Positions 27,963 to 38,271 of a stretch of DNA of 64,000 nt are shown here, piece by piece (within the stretch, counting starts at the first letter, position 1; the number at the start of each line of letters is the position of its first letter). The position numbers and the translations under genes are program-made. Where the stretch lies: IMG/VR virus record IMGVR_UViG_3300042691_029560, positions 1 through 64,000 of that record. One strand, written 5' to 3'. The stretch comes from a virus. Below the pieces are notes generated by a model that was given only the letters and a program-made list of their open reading frames with translations, was not told the DNA's origin and did not search any database.

Positions 27963-30900
27963 TTAGGTCAGAAGCCTTAGAAGCTTGTTGAACTCTCTGG
28001 ATATATCAGATTGTCCAAATAGCTTAGATCCTGACTTAAAGGAGCGAATTTCTTGGGTAGCGATATCCGCGTCCTTTGAACCAATCTTTTGCTCAACCCT
28101 GCTTGTCATATCATCAAGTAGATCTTTCAGAACAGGGGGGAGGTCACTATATCTAAGTTTCGCGTTTGGATCCTTAAATGGTAGTGGCAGGTTGGCAATT
28201 GTTTTACCTAGTTCTTGCGTAGTTAAACGTATGTTTTCTAGAGATTTAGCATTTAAGGCTCCAGTGTCAAGACGATCAACAGTTCCAATGAGATCTGACG
28301 CGGCTTTAGCAGCCGTACCATAGTCACCAATTTCTGTATAACCTTCTGCCTGAGCCACTTTTCTAGCTACACTCTCTAGACCAGCAACACCTAGGTTAAG
28401 TTTTAGTCTGGCTAGTACCTTACGGAACTTTCCATACTCGTCTCGCGGTTGGTTCTTACCAGGGACGTACTTATCTCCATCTTGAGCATAAGGGCTTATG
28501 TCGGAGTCTTTTTTAACTTCTTCAATAACCTTCTGCTCAATTTCTTCTTGAGTAAGACGCTCATCCACTGGTTGCTTCTCCATTACTGGCTTGTCTTTAG
28601 GCTGAACCCCGAGAGGTTTATCTGCCTTAACAGGAACAGTAGGGAGAGGATTTACAGGACCAACCGCATCAGTTTTTCCCAGGGCCTCCACAGCCGCTGC
28701 AACACGAGCACGAAGTTCATTCGGCTGGGTTGAAGCTGTGATTGACTCTGAAGTAGAAGCAACGTGTTGCTTGTGCCACTTCTCTGGGATTAGATCTGTT
28801 TTGCCAAGAGCCTTAGCACGACGCATAATGTGGCGACGAACCTTGTTTCTTTCAGATTCTTTTGCACGGCCGAATGCTTGAATAGCATTCTTCAGATCCT
28901 CTTCATTACGAATAGGATATGCTCCGTCTGGAAGAGCCTGACGCTTCTTTACGGCTGCATCGCGCTCTGCCTTGGTAATAGCAAAGTTGTCAACGTAACC
29001 ATAAACCTTGTTTGACAATTCAGCACTCCTGGCGGAAAGAACAGCTGCTCTTTCGCTACGGAATGCGTCAAACCTAGCTTTAGCTGCGGCAACCTGAGCA
29101 TCTGGACCATAAAGTTCAGAAGCTTTTAGTTCAGCTAGAGGGCGAGCACCAGCTGCAACAAGGGCCATTACAGCACCTGATGCGACACGGGCACGGGCGA
29201 TTGGGAAGCCAGGAACATTAACCTGGCAGACAGCTACAAGCTCAAGTGAGCCACGGATTGGACGCCAGTCACCTGAAGGAGCAGATGCACGAAGTGCACG
29301 TACTTGCTCAGGGGTTGCGGATGGGCGAAGTCCACCGGCGACCCAGATACCATGTGCATCTTCTCCGGCATGTACGTCAGCAATTGCTGATGCAGTGTCG
29401 TCGTAGTGCTTAACGGCGTCTAGTGCGCTAGCTTCTAGTGGGGCATGGCCTCCCGCAAGCGTGAGTTGACCTACTGGTACATCCTTACCATTGGCAGTGC
29501 GAACAACGCCAGTGTGGAAGTAAGAGTAGTTACTCTTGCTACGGGGAGGTTTGGTGCCGGCTACCAAACCGATATGATCAACGTTCCAAGCTGCAATGTG
29601 ACCAAAGACTCTACCATCGTCAGTAACGGTGATAGGGGTAGGTTTACTTAGCTTAGGATTGTTAAACCATTCAGCAGGTGGCACAACCGGGATAGCTCCA
29701 GCAACTACAGCGCATGCAACAAGCGATGCTGATTCTGGAGAATCCAGGTCTTCGGCATAAATTCCATCTTTTGGAATCATACTTTCCTCCTGGGGGTTTG
29801 CTTCCTCTAATAGGAAGATCTTGCATTCTTGGAACGCGGGCTTTGGCACCATAGTGATTGCCATTACCCGAGCTTTGTTGATAGTGAGTTTGTCTCCACC
29901 AACTTTTTTGTCGTCATCGATATCGATGTCGTTCTCAGTCTTAGCTTTAGAGTCCGATTTCTTTTTCTCTTCTTCAGCTTCAAACTGATCCATATCGGCT
30001 GATACGCCACGGATAAATCCGTTGCGAACCAGACGTTCGGCTTCACGCCCGTACTCGCCGGTATCAAATACGCCAAACGCGTTTCCAATACCTTCTTCTG
30101 TACGCTCCATTCGGTCAATACGACCGACTACGACGGACCCATTGTGTCCATCTGAAGTTCTAACTTGCCACAGCAAAGGAAGTGGCAGCTCACGCATAGT
30201 TATAGAACCTTTACGGAAAGTACGCCCGTCTCCAGTCTCTTTTCCTTCAGGAATAACTAGCGGAATTCTAAATGATGACCCACTTCCGCCCGCTACTAAA
30301 GGAGCAGCCGCAAGAAGTCCAAGTCTTTGTTTAGCGTTGTTTGATCGGGCTAAAAGTTCTAACGAGTTTATAACCATCTCGCTTGATTTAATGACATCGC
30401 TACTAAACATAGCTTTGTTACCGCCACGGCCTTTTCTACCATACATCTCTCTATGACGCTTGTCTCCGGTCCACATGCCAGTCATTTCTTTGTGGCGTAG
30501 AGCACAGTAACCTTTAGCACGTGGGCCTAGGTATTTTTCAAGTTGTCTTACGCAACGAGTCCAGTCACCCTTGGTGTTCCATCTAATCTTTAGACCACCC
30601 TTACCAACAGTCCAGTAGCGGCGTAATTCTTCTGCGTTACCACGGTTGCGATCTAAGCCACCGGCTGCAACAAGAATTTCTTCTCTAGGACCCCAAAGAA
30701 CCATCATCTCGTATTGAAGATACGCTGCAGAGGCAGTGATTCCATCTACTTGCTTTAGAACATCATTTAAAGTTGCGGAATCAAGTGGGACTACAGGTGG
30801 TGGAGTTGCTGACTTAAGATCAGAAAGAGTTTTTTCGTCACGAACCCACTTCTTATCTAAACGACGGTAAATCATAGGAGCCGTAGACGTTGAGCTAGCT

Positions 30901-32717
30901 GGCACCATACTTACAAGATCTAGCACAGCCTGAGGGTCGTCCGGAGCAACAATAGCAAAATATAGAGGCTGAACGTCAGAAGTTTCAGGAGTTAGCTGGA
31001 CTGGCTTTCCTGGATCTTTTGGGGTTGGACTACTTTTAGGTGCGCCTTCTGGCTTAGCCTCGTCTTTTTGAGTTTCTGTTACCGCATCAGTTGCAGGCTT
31101 TTGAGCTTCAGCTATTTCAGCTGGAGTATTAGGTGCTGCAACCATTGCAGAAGCAACAACAGGAGATGCCCAGTTATTGTCAGTCTCTGGTTGCATCTCA
31201 TCGCGTTGTTTTGAAGCACGCCACTTTTTTAGAAGCGGGTGATCATAAGATTCTATTCGCTCTTCTTTTTCATCTCCAGCACTTGTCATAGGAGTTTTGT
31301 AGTCTCCTGGAGAATAAGAAGCACGTTGGCTTTGTACCCAAGCCGGGAAGTCATAAAGAACTTGGTGTAGATCTTCCTTAGTCATTGCAGGAAGTGTGCC
31401 AGAAATTCTAGCGTTTGGTCTATCTATTGGAGTACGAGGTTCACCAAGAATTCCAGAAGTATCTAGGGGACCTTCAAGTATTTCTTGTGGAGGTAGCCCA
31501 GATTCGGCTCTCTTTCTTTGCTCTTCTAGACTAATTCCCCCAGGCTTACCTTTGGAAGCTTCAGCACCCTGAGGTGTTGCACCTTGCTGTCCTGGTGCAA
31601 CACTTTGCTTTCCAGCAGTAGTTTTTCCAGTATTGCCTTTGCTACCAAATCTTCCACCAGCAGCCCTAGGTTGTTTTGCAACATTTGCCGAACGTTCTTT
31701 TGAAGTATAGCCAGGCGTACCCATACCGCCTTCTCCAGCAGCAACCATACCAAGATCAATCATCTCCCAGTCTTCTTCTGGAATTGATCGGGCAGCTAGC
31801 ATAGCTTCGTCTTTATCTAGGTCAAAAACAGAAACTTTTCCATAAGGACTACTTGCAAGTCTTGCTGCCATCAGTACAGCAGACGAAGGATCTATTAATA
31901 TATGACTTTTTTCTATGCCGTCATCTTCAAAGTCAAGCTGCTCGTCATAGTCCCAAACATCGTGGTCAACATTACCCATGTCATCCCAGCAGTCGTTATC
32001 CCAAACGTAGACTTGCCCATCAATGTCAACTTTGTATAGACGATCTAATCCAGACCCATCCAAACAAACTCTAGCCATAAATTCTGGGCCATAATTTTCT
32101 TCCAAGTCAAAAGCATTTTTAAATGGATCAACTGGATTTTGAGACATTAAGTATCCATCAGCTTTCATAGCTTTAGGATCTGCGTGCTCTACAATGTCAG
32201 CGGCCCAACGCCAAGCGGAATCCCCGCCCCACAGCGCCCACGCTATTCGTCCGTTAGAAGGGAAGTTGTCTTGGCCAGGCTTCCAACCCTTACCCTTTTT
32301 GTCAACTTCGTGACGCGGGAAATATTTTGCTATATGGCGGACTTTTTGTAGACCTATCTGTCCGCCGCGAGCCAAGATACGAGCAGTGTTAAGGCCAACA
32401 GGAGTGCCGCCACGCTTGTGCTCTTTACGCCACTCAAGTGCTTTTTTAGCTTCAGCCTGAGCAGCTTTAGGAATTGTATACATACGTCCAGCAGCAGCTG
32501 TTATAGATTTTGCATCTAAAGTTTGGAGTGCTATATTAGCAAGAGATGCTTCATTTGAGTAAAGATTCCGATCGGCTTTTTCCCATTTTCTAGAAGAAAA
32601 TAACTCCTCGGGAACACCTGACTCAACAACCATGTTGAAGTCAGTATCGACAACTACACCATGATGGTCGCTCGTAAATAGGAGCTGAGACCCAGATTGG
32701 CCGATTAATGTGATCAT
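27963..32717 (-). CDS. Capsid maturation protease, very long multidomain form, 1584 aa
   Basis: This is a prohead protease embedded in a large fusion. Residues about 95-170 hold HKRGGTPVGLNTARILARGG and later NGRIAWALWGGDSAWRWAAD, a small domain found with phage head proteases. The middle holds RYWTVGKGGLKIRWNTKGDW and LGPRAKGYCALRHKEMTGMW. The protease core follows (GSVVVGRIDRMERTEEGIG, then YGREAERLVRNGFIRGVSAD), then ITVTDDGRVFGHIAAWNVDH. Near the end is GAYPIRNEEDLKNAIQAFGR followed by RRHIMRRAKALGKTDLIP, and then a helical scaffold-like tail. Homologues are usually 500-900 residues, so this one is greatly extended by Pro/Lys/Glu-rich linkers. Catalytic residues are not assigned. Confidence 0.8.
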   Translation of the reverse strand: MITLIGQSGSQLLFTSDHHGVVVDTDFNMVVESGVPEELFSSRKWEKADRNLYSNEASLANIALQTLDAKSITAAAGRMYTIPKAAQAEAKKALEWRKEHKRGGTPVGLNTARILARGGQIGLQKVRHIAKYFPRHEVDKKGKGWKPGQDNFPSNGRIAWALWGGDSAWRWAADIVEHADPKAMKADGYLMSQNPVDPFKNAFDLEENYGPEFMARVCLDGSGLDRLYKVDIDGQVYVWDNDCWDDMGNVDHDVWDYDEQLDFEDDGIEKSHILIDPSSAVLMAARLASSPYGKVSVFDLDKDEAMLAARSIPEEDWEMIDLGMVAAGEGGMGTPGYTSKERSANVAKQPRAAGGRFGSKGNTGKTTAGKQSVAPGQQGATPQGAEASKGKPGGISLEEQRKRAESGLPPQEILEGPLDTSGILGEPRTPIDRPNARISGTLPAMTKEDLHQVLYDFPAWVQSQRASYSPGDYKTPMTSAGDEKEERIESYDHPLLKKWRASKQRDEMQPETDNNWASPVVASAMVAAPNTPAEIAEAQKPATDAVTETQKDEAKPEGAPKSSPTPKDPGKPVQLTPETSDVQPLYFAIVAPDDPQAVLDLVSMVPASSTSTAPMIYRRLDKKWVRDEKTLSDLKSATPPPVVPLDSATLNDVLKQVDGITASAAYLQYEMMVLWGPREEILVAAGGLDRNRGNAEELRRYWTVGKGGLKIRWNTKGDWTRCVRQLEKYLGPRAKGYCALRHKEMTGMWTGDKRHREMYGRKGRGGNKAMFSSDVIKSSEMVINSLELLARSNNAKQRLGLLAAAPLVAGGSGSSFRIPLVIPEGKETGDGRTFRKGSITMRELPLPLLWQVRTSDGHNGSVVVGRIDRMERTEEGIGNAFGVFDTGEYGREAERLVRNGFIRGVSADMDQFEAEEEKKKSDSKAKTENDIDIDDDKKVGGDKLTINKARVMAITMVPKPAFQECKIFLLEEANPQEESMIPKDGIYAEDLDSPESASLVACAVVAGAIPVVPPAEWFNNPKLSKPTPITVTDDGRVFGHIAAWNVDHIGLVAGTKPPRSKSNYSYFHTGVVRTANGKDVPVGQLTLAGGHAPLEASALDAVKHYDDTASAIADVHAGEDAHGIWVAGGLRPSATPEQVRALRASAPSGDWRPIRGSLELVAVCQVNVPGFPIARARVASGAVMALVAAGARPLAELKASELYGPDAQVAAAKARFDAFRSERAAVLSARSAELSNKVYGYVDNFAITKAERDAAVKKRQALPDGAYPIRNEEDLKNAIQAFGRAKESERNKVRRHIMRRAKALGKTDLIPEKWHKQHVASTSESITASTQPNELRARVAAAVEALGKTDAVGPVNPLPTVPVKADKPLGVQPKDKPVMEKQPVDERLTQEEIEQKVIEEVKKDSDISPYAQDGDKYVPGKNQPRDEYGKFRKVLARLKLNLGVAGLESVARKVAQAEGYTEIGDYGTAAKAASDLIGTVDRLDTGALNAKSLENIRLTTQELGKTIANLPLPFKDPNAKLRYSDLPPVLKDLLDDMTSRVEQKIGSKDADIATQEIRSFKSGSKLFGQSDISREFNKLLRLLT

Positions 32718-32776
32718 CTAAAAGTCCTGCTGTTGATAGTATTTATATTTATTGTACACTTCTATTGTAAAAGTGA

Positions 32777-32947
32777 CTATTCTGGTTTACCACGGTAGAC
32801 GCCGTTTTCATCAACTTCATCGGAGTCGTCTTCATAATCCGGAACCGGATTTCCAATGATTCTAGCCATAAGAGCCCAGTATTCTGGGTCATCTTCTGTG
32901 TATTGCTTAGGCATATCTGGGTCTTCTGGCATTTCTTTTTCAGCCAT
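32777..32947 (-). CDS. Acidic 56-aa protein between effector and protease genes
   Basis: A 56-codon gene starts with ATG two bases after the stop of the long effector frame, with GAGGAG seven bases upstream. It reads MAEKEMPEDPDMPKQYTEDD, then PEYWALMARIIGNPVPDYED, and ends GVYRGKPE. It is strongly acidic with no cysteine or membrane segment. The PEYWALMARII stretch looks like a short amphipathic helix that could bind a partner. The function is unknown; it is in the head module. Confidence 0.75.
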   Translation of the reverse strand: MAEKEMPEDPDMPKQYTEDDPEYWALMARIIGNPVPDYEDDSDEVDENGVYRGKPE

Positions 32948-32949
32948 TT

Positions 32950-35900
32950 TTACTCCTCATCTTTGGATTCATCAGTAGATTTTTGAACAGCGTTTCCAAT
33001 ACTATATCCGTCCAGAGGGCTCCAGTCTCCGAGCTCTGTCCCAAGAATATAGTCTACAGCTTTTTGAGCCTGGCTAGTTGCGCTAATGATCTCATCTGGG
33101 TTAGATTTTAGGTGCTTTAGCCAACTTTGAACGTAAGCTGCACTATTATCAAATACTGCATCAACGCCAAACATATTACCTAGAAGAGCGGCTCCAATTT
33201 CAGCAATAAGTTCTTCTCTAGCTCTGGACTCTAGATCTGTTTCATAGTCTTTAGTTAGATCTGATCTATCTAAGCGATTTGGATGACCAGTGCTGTGTAC
33301 CAGCTCATGGGCAATGGTATCAAACAGATCTTCAGGAGATTCAAACTGCTCTAGATTAGGAAGGGTCACTTGGTCAGAGATAGTTCCCCAGCTTGGTGCT
33401 TGGTGAGCACCGCCAACTCCAACGTACTTGTGAGTGACGTTAGGTGCTTTTCCAGTTCTAGCGGCCATAGCTTTCTTGTATCTTTCAACAATAAACTCTT
33501 GTGCATCCAGTGGAGTCATCTTAGGAAGAGATTCTGTAGAAAGATCAGGCAAGTTTAGACCATCAATCTGTTCAGCATTGAATACTGCCATAGCTTTGAA
33601 CATGGTGAATGATCTAGTCTTATTTGGGTCTTTCTCATCCTTTTGGACTATACGCATAGGAACAAGAATGAATGTACCCTTCTCACCCTTACGGACTTGA
33701 CCACCCATCTGCTCTGCCTGCTTATAGGTCATCCATCTAGGATCGCTGTACCCGTTTTCTTCTTGAGCAAATCTAAGTGCCATTGCGTTAACACCAGAGT
33801 AGATATGCTTAGAAGATGGGTTTCTAGGCAGACCCATACCAGCGTACTTTTCGCCTTCTTTATAAGGTTTACGCCAAGGAGTCTCGCCCTGCTTAATCTT
33901 TTCAAACAGGCCGGCCATAACTTTTTCTGTGGCAGTTTTGCTGTCAGAAACGACTTTCTTACCAGTACGACTCTTACCACCAGGCTTTTGAGCAAAGCCA
34001 GTTATTTCTGGGTTTTCATCAGATCCCGGGGTTCCAGGCGGATAAGCAGAAGGAGCATCCTCTGGTCTTAAGTTCGTGTCAGGGTTCCAGCTACGTGGGC
34101 CAGGATATCCTGGAACACCAGCCTGCTCCATCATGTCAACAGAGCTGTTAATCCATGGAGGAAGAACATCATTACCTAGTACAAAATCTACAGCTATCTC
34201 TGCTTCGGCCATAGCTTTAGTTATTTCAGCGTCACTTAAGCGGTGAGATTTTAGGTACTCAGCTGTTCTATTTGGATCATGGTTAATTCCTAGACGCTGT
34301 AGTAACAGCTGTGATGCAATTTCAGCCACAGCTTCTTCCCTAGCTCTTTGCGGATCGGTAACACCTCTTCCAGCAAGATGGCCTTCTCTTCCAAGTCTAC
34401 GTCTAGTTCCGCTAGCATGGGCAAGTTCGTGGAATAGACTGTATAGATAATCCTCCGGACTATCGTACTTACTTCTATCCGGAAGCCTAATTGATTCAAC
34501 ACCTTCACTTACAGACCAGAATGGAGTTATAGGTTTTCCTTTATTAGGTCCTTCTTTTGTCTCAATACCAATCAGATCTTCGTAGACCTTTAGTCTTCCA
34601 GATCCACCACGCTTCTTTTCAGCTTCAGCAAATCTACCAAGAACGAATTCCAAAGCCTGAGAAGCTGTCATTTTTTGCTGCTGCTTAGGGTTGTATGGCT
34701 CTAATCCATCCATCTGAGCTGCGTTAAACACAGTCACAGGAGTCTGAACAAGTACACGTTCTCCGGTATCCTCGTTTTCAATAGTGCGGAATGTCATAAT
34801 CCGAACACCCTGCTCACCATCACGTATCTTTGCGCCCATTTTTTTAGCCTGAGCTACAGACATCCATCTTGGATCTGTATATCCTCTCTCGGCTGCAGCT
34901 GCGGCAAGTGCGTGGTGGTTTATACCACTGTATTGGTGCTCTGAAGATGGGTTGAATGGCATGTTGCTAGGATTAACCGGAGCAGACATTGGGTCTTCAG
35001 CAGGATACTCAGAGTATGGTTTGTCGTAATCACCTGTACGATATGGCCTAGGGTTTTTAATACGCTCACGGAAAATGTCAAGCATCTTGGCTGCAGCTGA
35101 TTTATTATCAGCTACGGCTTTAGCTTTCTTTTCTTCAAAAGTTTTAGCTGGAACGGTTTCAGATGGAAGCGTTTGAGCAAAGCCATCTACATCTTCACCG
35201 CCCCTAATTTTGTCATCTTTTAGTGCAGCGTCTGCAGCATCTAAATTATCAGTAAAGTCTTTAGCAACCTTATCAACGGTAGGAGCTTCAATAGCTTTTG
35301 GAGTAGCTGGTTTCTTTGGCTTTAGATCTTCTGGGTGATTTTTCTTCCAACGATCTTTAGCAATTCTTGCAGCAAGTTTTGCTTTCTTAATTGCAGCAGA
35401 TAGCTCAGAGATAGCAGCCATCTTCTCTTCAACGCCCTTAGACTTCTTCAAGTTGTCGATAGCTTTTTGTAGATCGGCTTTGACGTAACGCATGTTGTTT
35501 ACGAATTCGCCGACGTTGTTTACATCTTCACGAACCTTGGAGGTCTTACCCTTCCATTCGTCAAATAGACCTAGGGCGTTGCTTAGCGAAGCTATAGCCT
35601 CTAAAATACGGTGAGGACGCTTAGGTTGTTTTCCACCAAGCTGAGCAAATCCAGCTTCATCTACTCCAGCAGGAAGTATTTGAGTGTTTTTACCTGGAGT
35701 TTGTGCAAAACCTACGTTATCTGACTTAGTGTTGTCAGGGGTCTCTACTAGGTCGAGCTCTACAGTTAAGTTTCCATTTGAATCTTCTTTAACTGAAGTA
35801 ACCTTAAATTTTGAATTTCTTGGTAATATAACTTCATCTTCAGCGTATCTAGATAATGCAGACCCCATAGAATATCCGGTTAATTTAGATCCTTTAGGCG

Positions 35901-38271
35901 AAAGTGCATATGTTATTGATTTGCCAGTAAGTCGATTTCCGGTGAGTGCCTGTACAGGATTTACAAATAAATCAATCGAGTTTAAATCTGTAGAAGTTGA
36001 CATAAAGCCAGGGTCAATAAATTCAGCTCCAGGGACTAAAGCCTTTTTAGCTTTTTCAAAGTCATCTAGTCCCCTACGAGATTCACCAAGTGTAACTACT
36101 TTTCCATCACTAAAAAACTCTCCTCTAAACAATCTAGAAGCTATTAGGGGATTTTTTGAAGTTAAAGAGTCTAGCCCACGGACTACAGATTCTTGATCTT
36201 TAGGAACAGGTGTACCAGTCCTTAATGCTTTATTTATAGGTATATAAGCTGCACGAGTGCTATATTTTCTAGCAGCACTTGACTCATCTTTTGTAATAAC
36301 ATCTTTTGAAGATAAGCCTTTAGACAGATCTGCTGGTGGAGTAAATGTAGATTTTCTAGCTTTAAGTTGTCGCCAATCAAAATCTCCGGACTTCATTTTA
36401 AAGAAATCGTTGTCAGATAGGAAATAGTATCCAGCCTGAATTACGTCAAACGTATCTGCATTTTCTTCATCTTCTTCATCAGCATCTTCATCAAAAATAG
36501 ATTCGTTTAGACTAATACGATACAGTCCAGTGTTAGAGTCGGATGGATTTCCGGTTACTTGATCAAGAGTAATTCCTGTAAACTCTGCTTCATCACTTCC
36601 AAGAACTTCTTTACCGGGTTCTGCATACCTGCTAGTTACTGATCTATTCAAATCCTGAAATCCTAGGGGAAGAGTGTCACTGTCAATAGACACATTAAAC
36701 TTAGTCTTGTCCCCACGTTTTAAAGTTTTATTTTCCAGTGTTACTGTTCTGCTACCGTCTGAAGACTCTACAGACTTTCTAGAAGACTCTAATTTTTTAT
36801 CTTCTTCGGCAGCTTGCTCACGTAGTTTTTGTCGTAAATCCTCTCTAGCTGCTTGTAATTTTAAAAATTTTGAACTATTTGTATATTCTCTAGTGTCTTC
36901 ATAAGACACGTAATCATCAATTTCAGCACCTTCAAAAGGTTTTTTTGGATCAGCATTAAGCCTTTTTTCTAAAGATTCTTTAGTTACAATTGCATATTCC
37001 GGAGCTATTCGCTCTGCTTCAACAGCTTCCCACCCAATATCATCTCCCTCTTGCATCTCGTATTCTTCTTTAGACAATCCATTTTCATCTAATTCAACAG
37101 GGTAGTCGTTATCTTTAAATTCTTCGGTTCTAAAAATAAATTTATCTTTGTCTTCTTCTTTACCAGTGATGTCAAATAAAGTTACTCCAGTGTACCTAGA
37201 TGGAAATCTTTCTAGCCTAGGTTCTTCACCAAAACCAATATCGTCACCGAGATAGTCTGTGAATCCAGTGACTCCCTCAAAATGTTTTTCATAATCATCT
37301 AGCCCGGTGCCCGACTCATAAGATCTGTCAAGTGGATACCAATCTCCTGGATTAATTTTGTTTCCGGAAGATAGAGTTATAGGAGTGTCTCCAAATACAT
37401 CTCCCTGTACCTTGTTAAATCCAGGTTTTCTAGGTTTAGAAAATTTTCCTTCTTTTTGAGCAAAGCCGTCGTAATCAACGGTGTCGAACTCAGCGGTTCT
37501 AAGCATGATTTGACGTTCAGCTTCTTTAAAAGCTTCACTTGCGTCAATTCCAAGATCTACTTTTTCTTTAGGCTTGTCGCTAAAAGTAGCGGTAAATCTG
37601 CCACCCTTTTCCAAAATGTCGGTGACTAGACCGTTTTCCTCACGAGTCCAACGACTAATGTCTTTTTTAGCGTCTTTCTCTGTAGTAGCATCTACAAACT
37701 TACGTTCCGCCGCTGTTTCATTGAACTTGCCGGCTCTTTCAGATCCAGCTGCTTGTGCAAATCCTTCAGAGTCTTCTGGAAGAAGCTCAGAATCAAAAAA
37801 TACATCTCTCGGCAAGATAGTATCTTGATTTTCAGCAATTTTATCTAGCTTTTCTCTAGGAGCTACATATTTTCCGACTCTTCGAAGTTGAGTCTCATTT
37901 CCCGGAGAATCTTGAGAATTTACAATTCTTACTGGGACATACTCGACTCCGGCTTTACGAGCCGCGGCTAGTCTATGGTTACCTTCAGTAATAAATGCTT
38001 TACCATTTTTAGGGTTGAGCACTACTATAATTGGCTCTTTAAAGCCGATGCCTTCTTCTAGATCTTTGGCAATGCTGTCTACCGTACTCTGCTCACGAAT
38101 CTCATTACCTTCAGCTCCAATTAGAGCTTTGGTATTTACGTACTGAACTACCGATTTTCCATCAGATTTATAATCTTGTAGGTTAGGATTATACTTTTTA
38201 CTGTATTCAGCATCTACCTCTGTACTAGGTGTCTGTGAGAACCCACGGTCCCCCTTTTCGGGGGTTACGCT
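32950..38271 (-). CDS. ParB-like / ADP-ribosyltransferase / double ArdC effector frame, about 1773 codons
   Basis: This frame lies -1 to the 3341-residue gene. It is open from 38289 and has no ATG, GTG or TTG until 38022, inside a ParB-like domain (FKEPIIVVLNP, then ITEGNHRLAAARKAGVEYVP). It is therefore probably translated as an extension of the giant protein. Next comes an ADP-ribosyltransferase domain with the R-S-E pattern: SRLFRGEFF near 36.12 kb, GFMSTSTDLNS near 36.0 kb, and AEDEVILPRNSKF near 35.84 kb. Two ArdC-type units follow, each with the N-terminal domain (YSGINHHALAAAAAERG; YSGVNAMALRFAQEENG) and a zinc-protease helix (FHELAHASG near 34.43 kb; AHELVHSTG near 33.31 kb). Seven G-F-x-Q linkers separate parts. 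Anti-restriction and host-modification roles are inferred. Confidence 0.85.
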   Translation of the reverse strand, partial: SVTPEKGDRGFSQTPSTEVDAEYSKKYNPNLQDYKSDGKSVVQYVNTKALIGAEGNEIREQSTVDSIAKDLEEGIGFKEPIIVVLNPKNGKAFITEGNHRLAAARKAGVEYVPVRIVNSQDSPGNETQLRRVGKYVAPREKLDKIAENQDTILPRDVFFDSELLPEDSEGFAQAAGSERAGKFNETAAERKFVDATTEKDAKKDISRWTREENGLVTDILEKGGRFTATFSDKPKEKVDLGIDASEAFKEAERQIMLRTAEFDTVDYDGFAQKEGKFSKPRKPGFNKVQGDVFGDTPITLSSGNKINPGDWYPLDRSYESGTGLDDYEKHFEGVTGFTDYLGDDIGFGEEPRLERFPSRYTGVTLFDITGKEEDKDKFIFRTEEFKDNDYPVELDENGLSKEEYEMQEGDDIGWEAVEAERIAPEYAIVTKESLEKRLNADPKKPFEGAEIDDYVSYEDTREYTNSSKFLKLQAAREDLRQKLREQAAEEDKKLESSRKSVESSDGSRTVTLENKTLKRGDKTKFNVSIDSDTLPLGFQDLNRSVTSRYAEPGKEVLGSDEAEFTGITLDQVTGNPSDSNTGLYRISLNESIFDEDADEEDEENADTFDVIQAGYYFLSDNDFFKMKSGDFDWRQLKARKSTFTPPADLSKGLSSKDVITKDESSAARKYSTRAAYIPINKALRTGTPVPKDQESVVRGLDSLTSKNPLIASRLFRGEFFSDGKVVTLGESRRGLDDFEKAKKALVPGAEFIDPGFMSTSTDLNSIDLFVNPVQALTGNRLTGKSITYALSPKGSKLTGYSMGSALSRYAEDEVILPRNSKFKVTSVKEDSNGNLTVELDLVETPDNTKSDNVGFAQTPGKNTQILPAGVDEAGFAQLGGKQPKRPHRILEAIASLSNALGLFDEWKGKTSKVREDVNNVGEFVNNMRYVKADLQKAIDNLKKSKGVEEKMAAISELSAAIKKAKLAARIAKDRWKKNHPEDLKPKKPATPKAIEAPTVDKVAKDFTDNLDAADAALKDDKIRGGEDVDGFAQTLPSETVPAKTFEEKKAKAVADNKSAAAKMLDIFRERIKNPRPYRTGDYDKPYSEYPAEDPMSAPVNPSNMPFNPSSEHQYSGINHHALAAAAAERGYTDPRWMSVAQAKKMGAKIRDGEQGVRIMTFRTIENEDTGERVLVQTPVTVFNAAQMDGLEPYNPKQQQKMTASQALEFVLGRFAEAEKKRGGSGRLKVYEDLIGIETKEGPNKGKPITPFWSVSEGVESIRLPDRSKYDSPEDYLYSLFHELAHASGTRRRLGREGHLAGRGVTDPQRAREEAVAEIASQLLLQRLGINHDPNRTAEYLKSHRLSDAEITKAMAEAEIAVDFVLGNDVLPPWINSSVDMMEQAGVPGYPGPRSWNPDTNLRPEDAPSAYPPGTPGSDENPEITGFAQKPGGKSRTGKKVVSDSKTATEKVMAGLFEKIKQGETPWRKPYKEGEKYAGMGLPRNPSSKHIYSGVNAMALRFAQEENGYSDPRWMTYKQAEQMGGQVRKGEKGTFILVPMRIVQKDEKDPNKTRSFTMFKAMAVFNAEQIDGLNLPDLSTESLPKMTPLDAQEFIVERYKKAMAARTGKAPNVTHKYVGVGGAHQAPSWGTISDQVTLPNLEQFESPEDLFDTIAHELVHSTGHPNRLDRSDLTKDYETDLESRAREELIAEIGAALLGNMFGVDAVFDNSAAYVQSWLKHLKSNPDEIISATSQAQKAVDYILGTELGDWSPLDGYSIGNAVQKSTDESKDEE

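Noticed and set aside
32950-38022. Independent gene starting at the GTG at 38022
   Set aside because: No ribosome site precedes it and it would start in the middle of the ParB-like domain; the frame upstream is open back to the slip site and resumes the linker motif.
38250-38264. The GC hairpin after the giant gene as a transcription terminator
   Set aside because: The stem is short and followed by GACCGTGG rather than a T tract, and the downstream frame has no start of its own; the frameshift stimulator reading is better.
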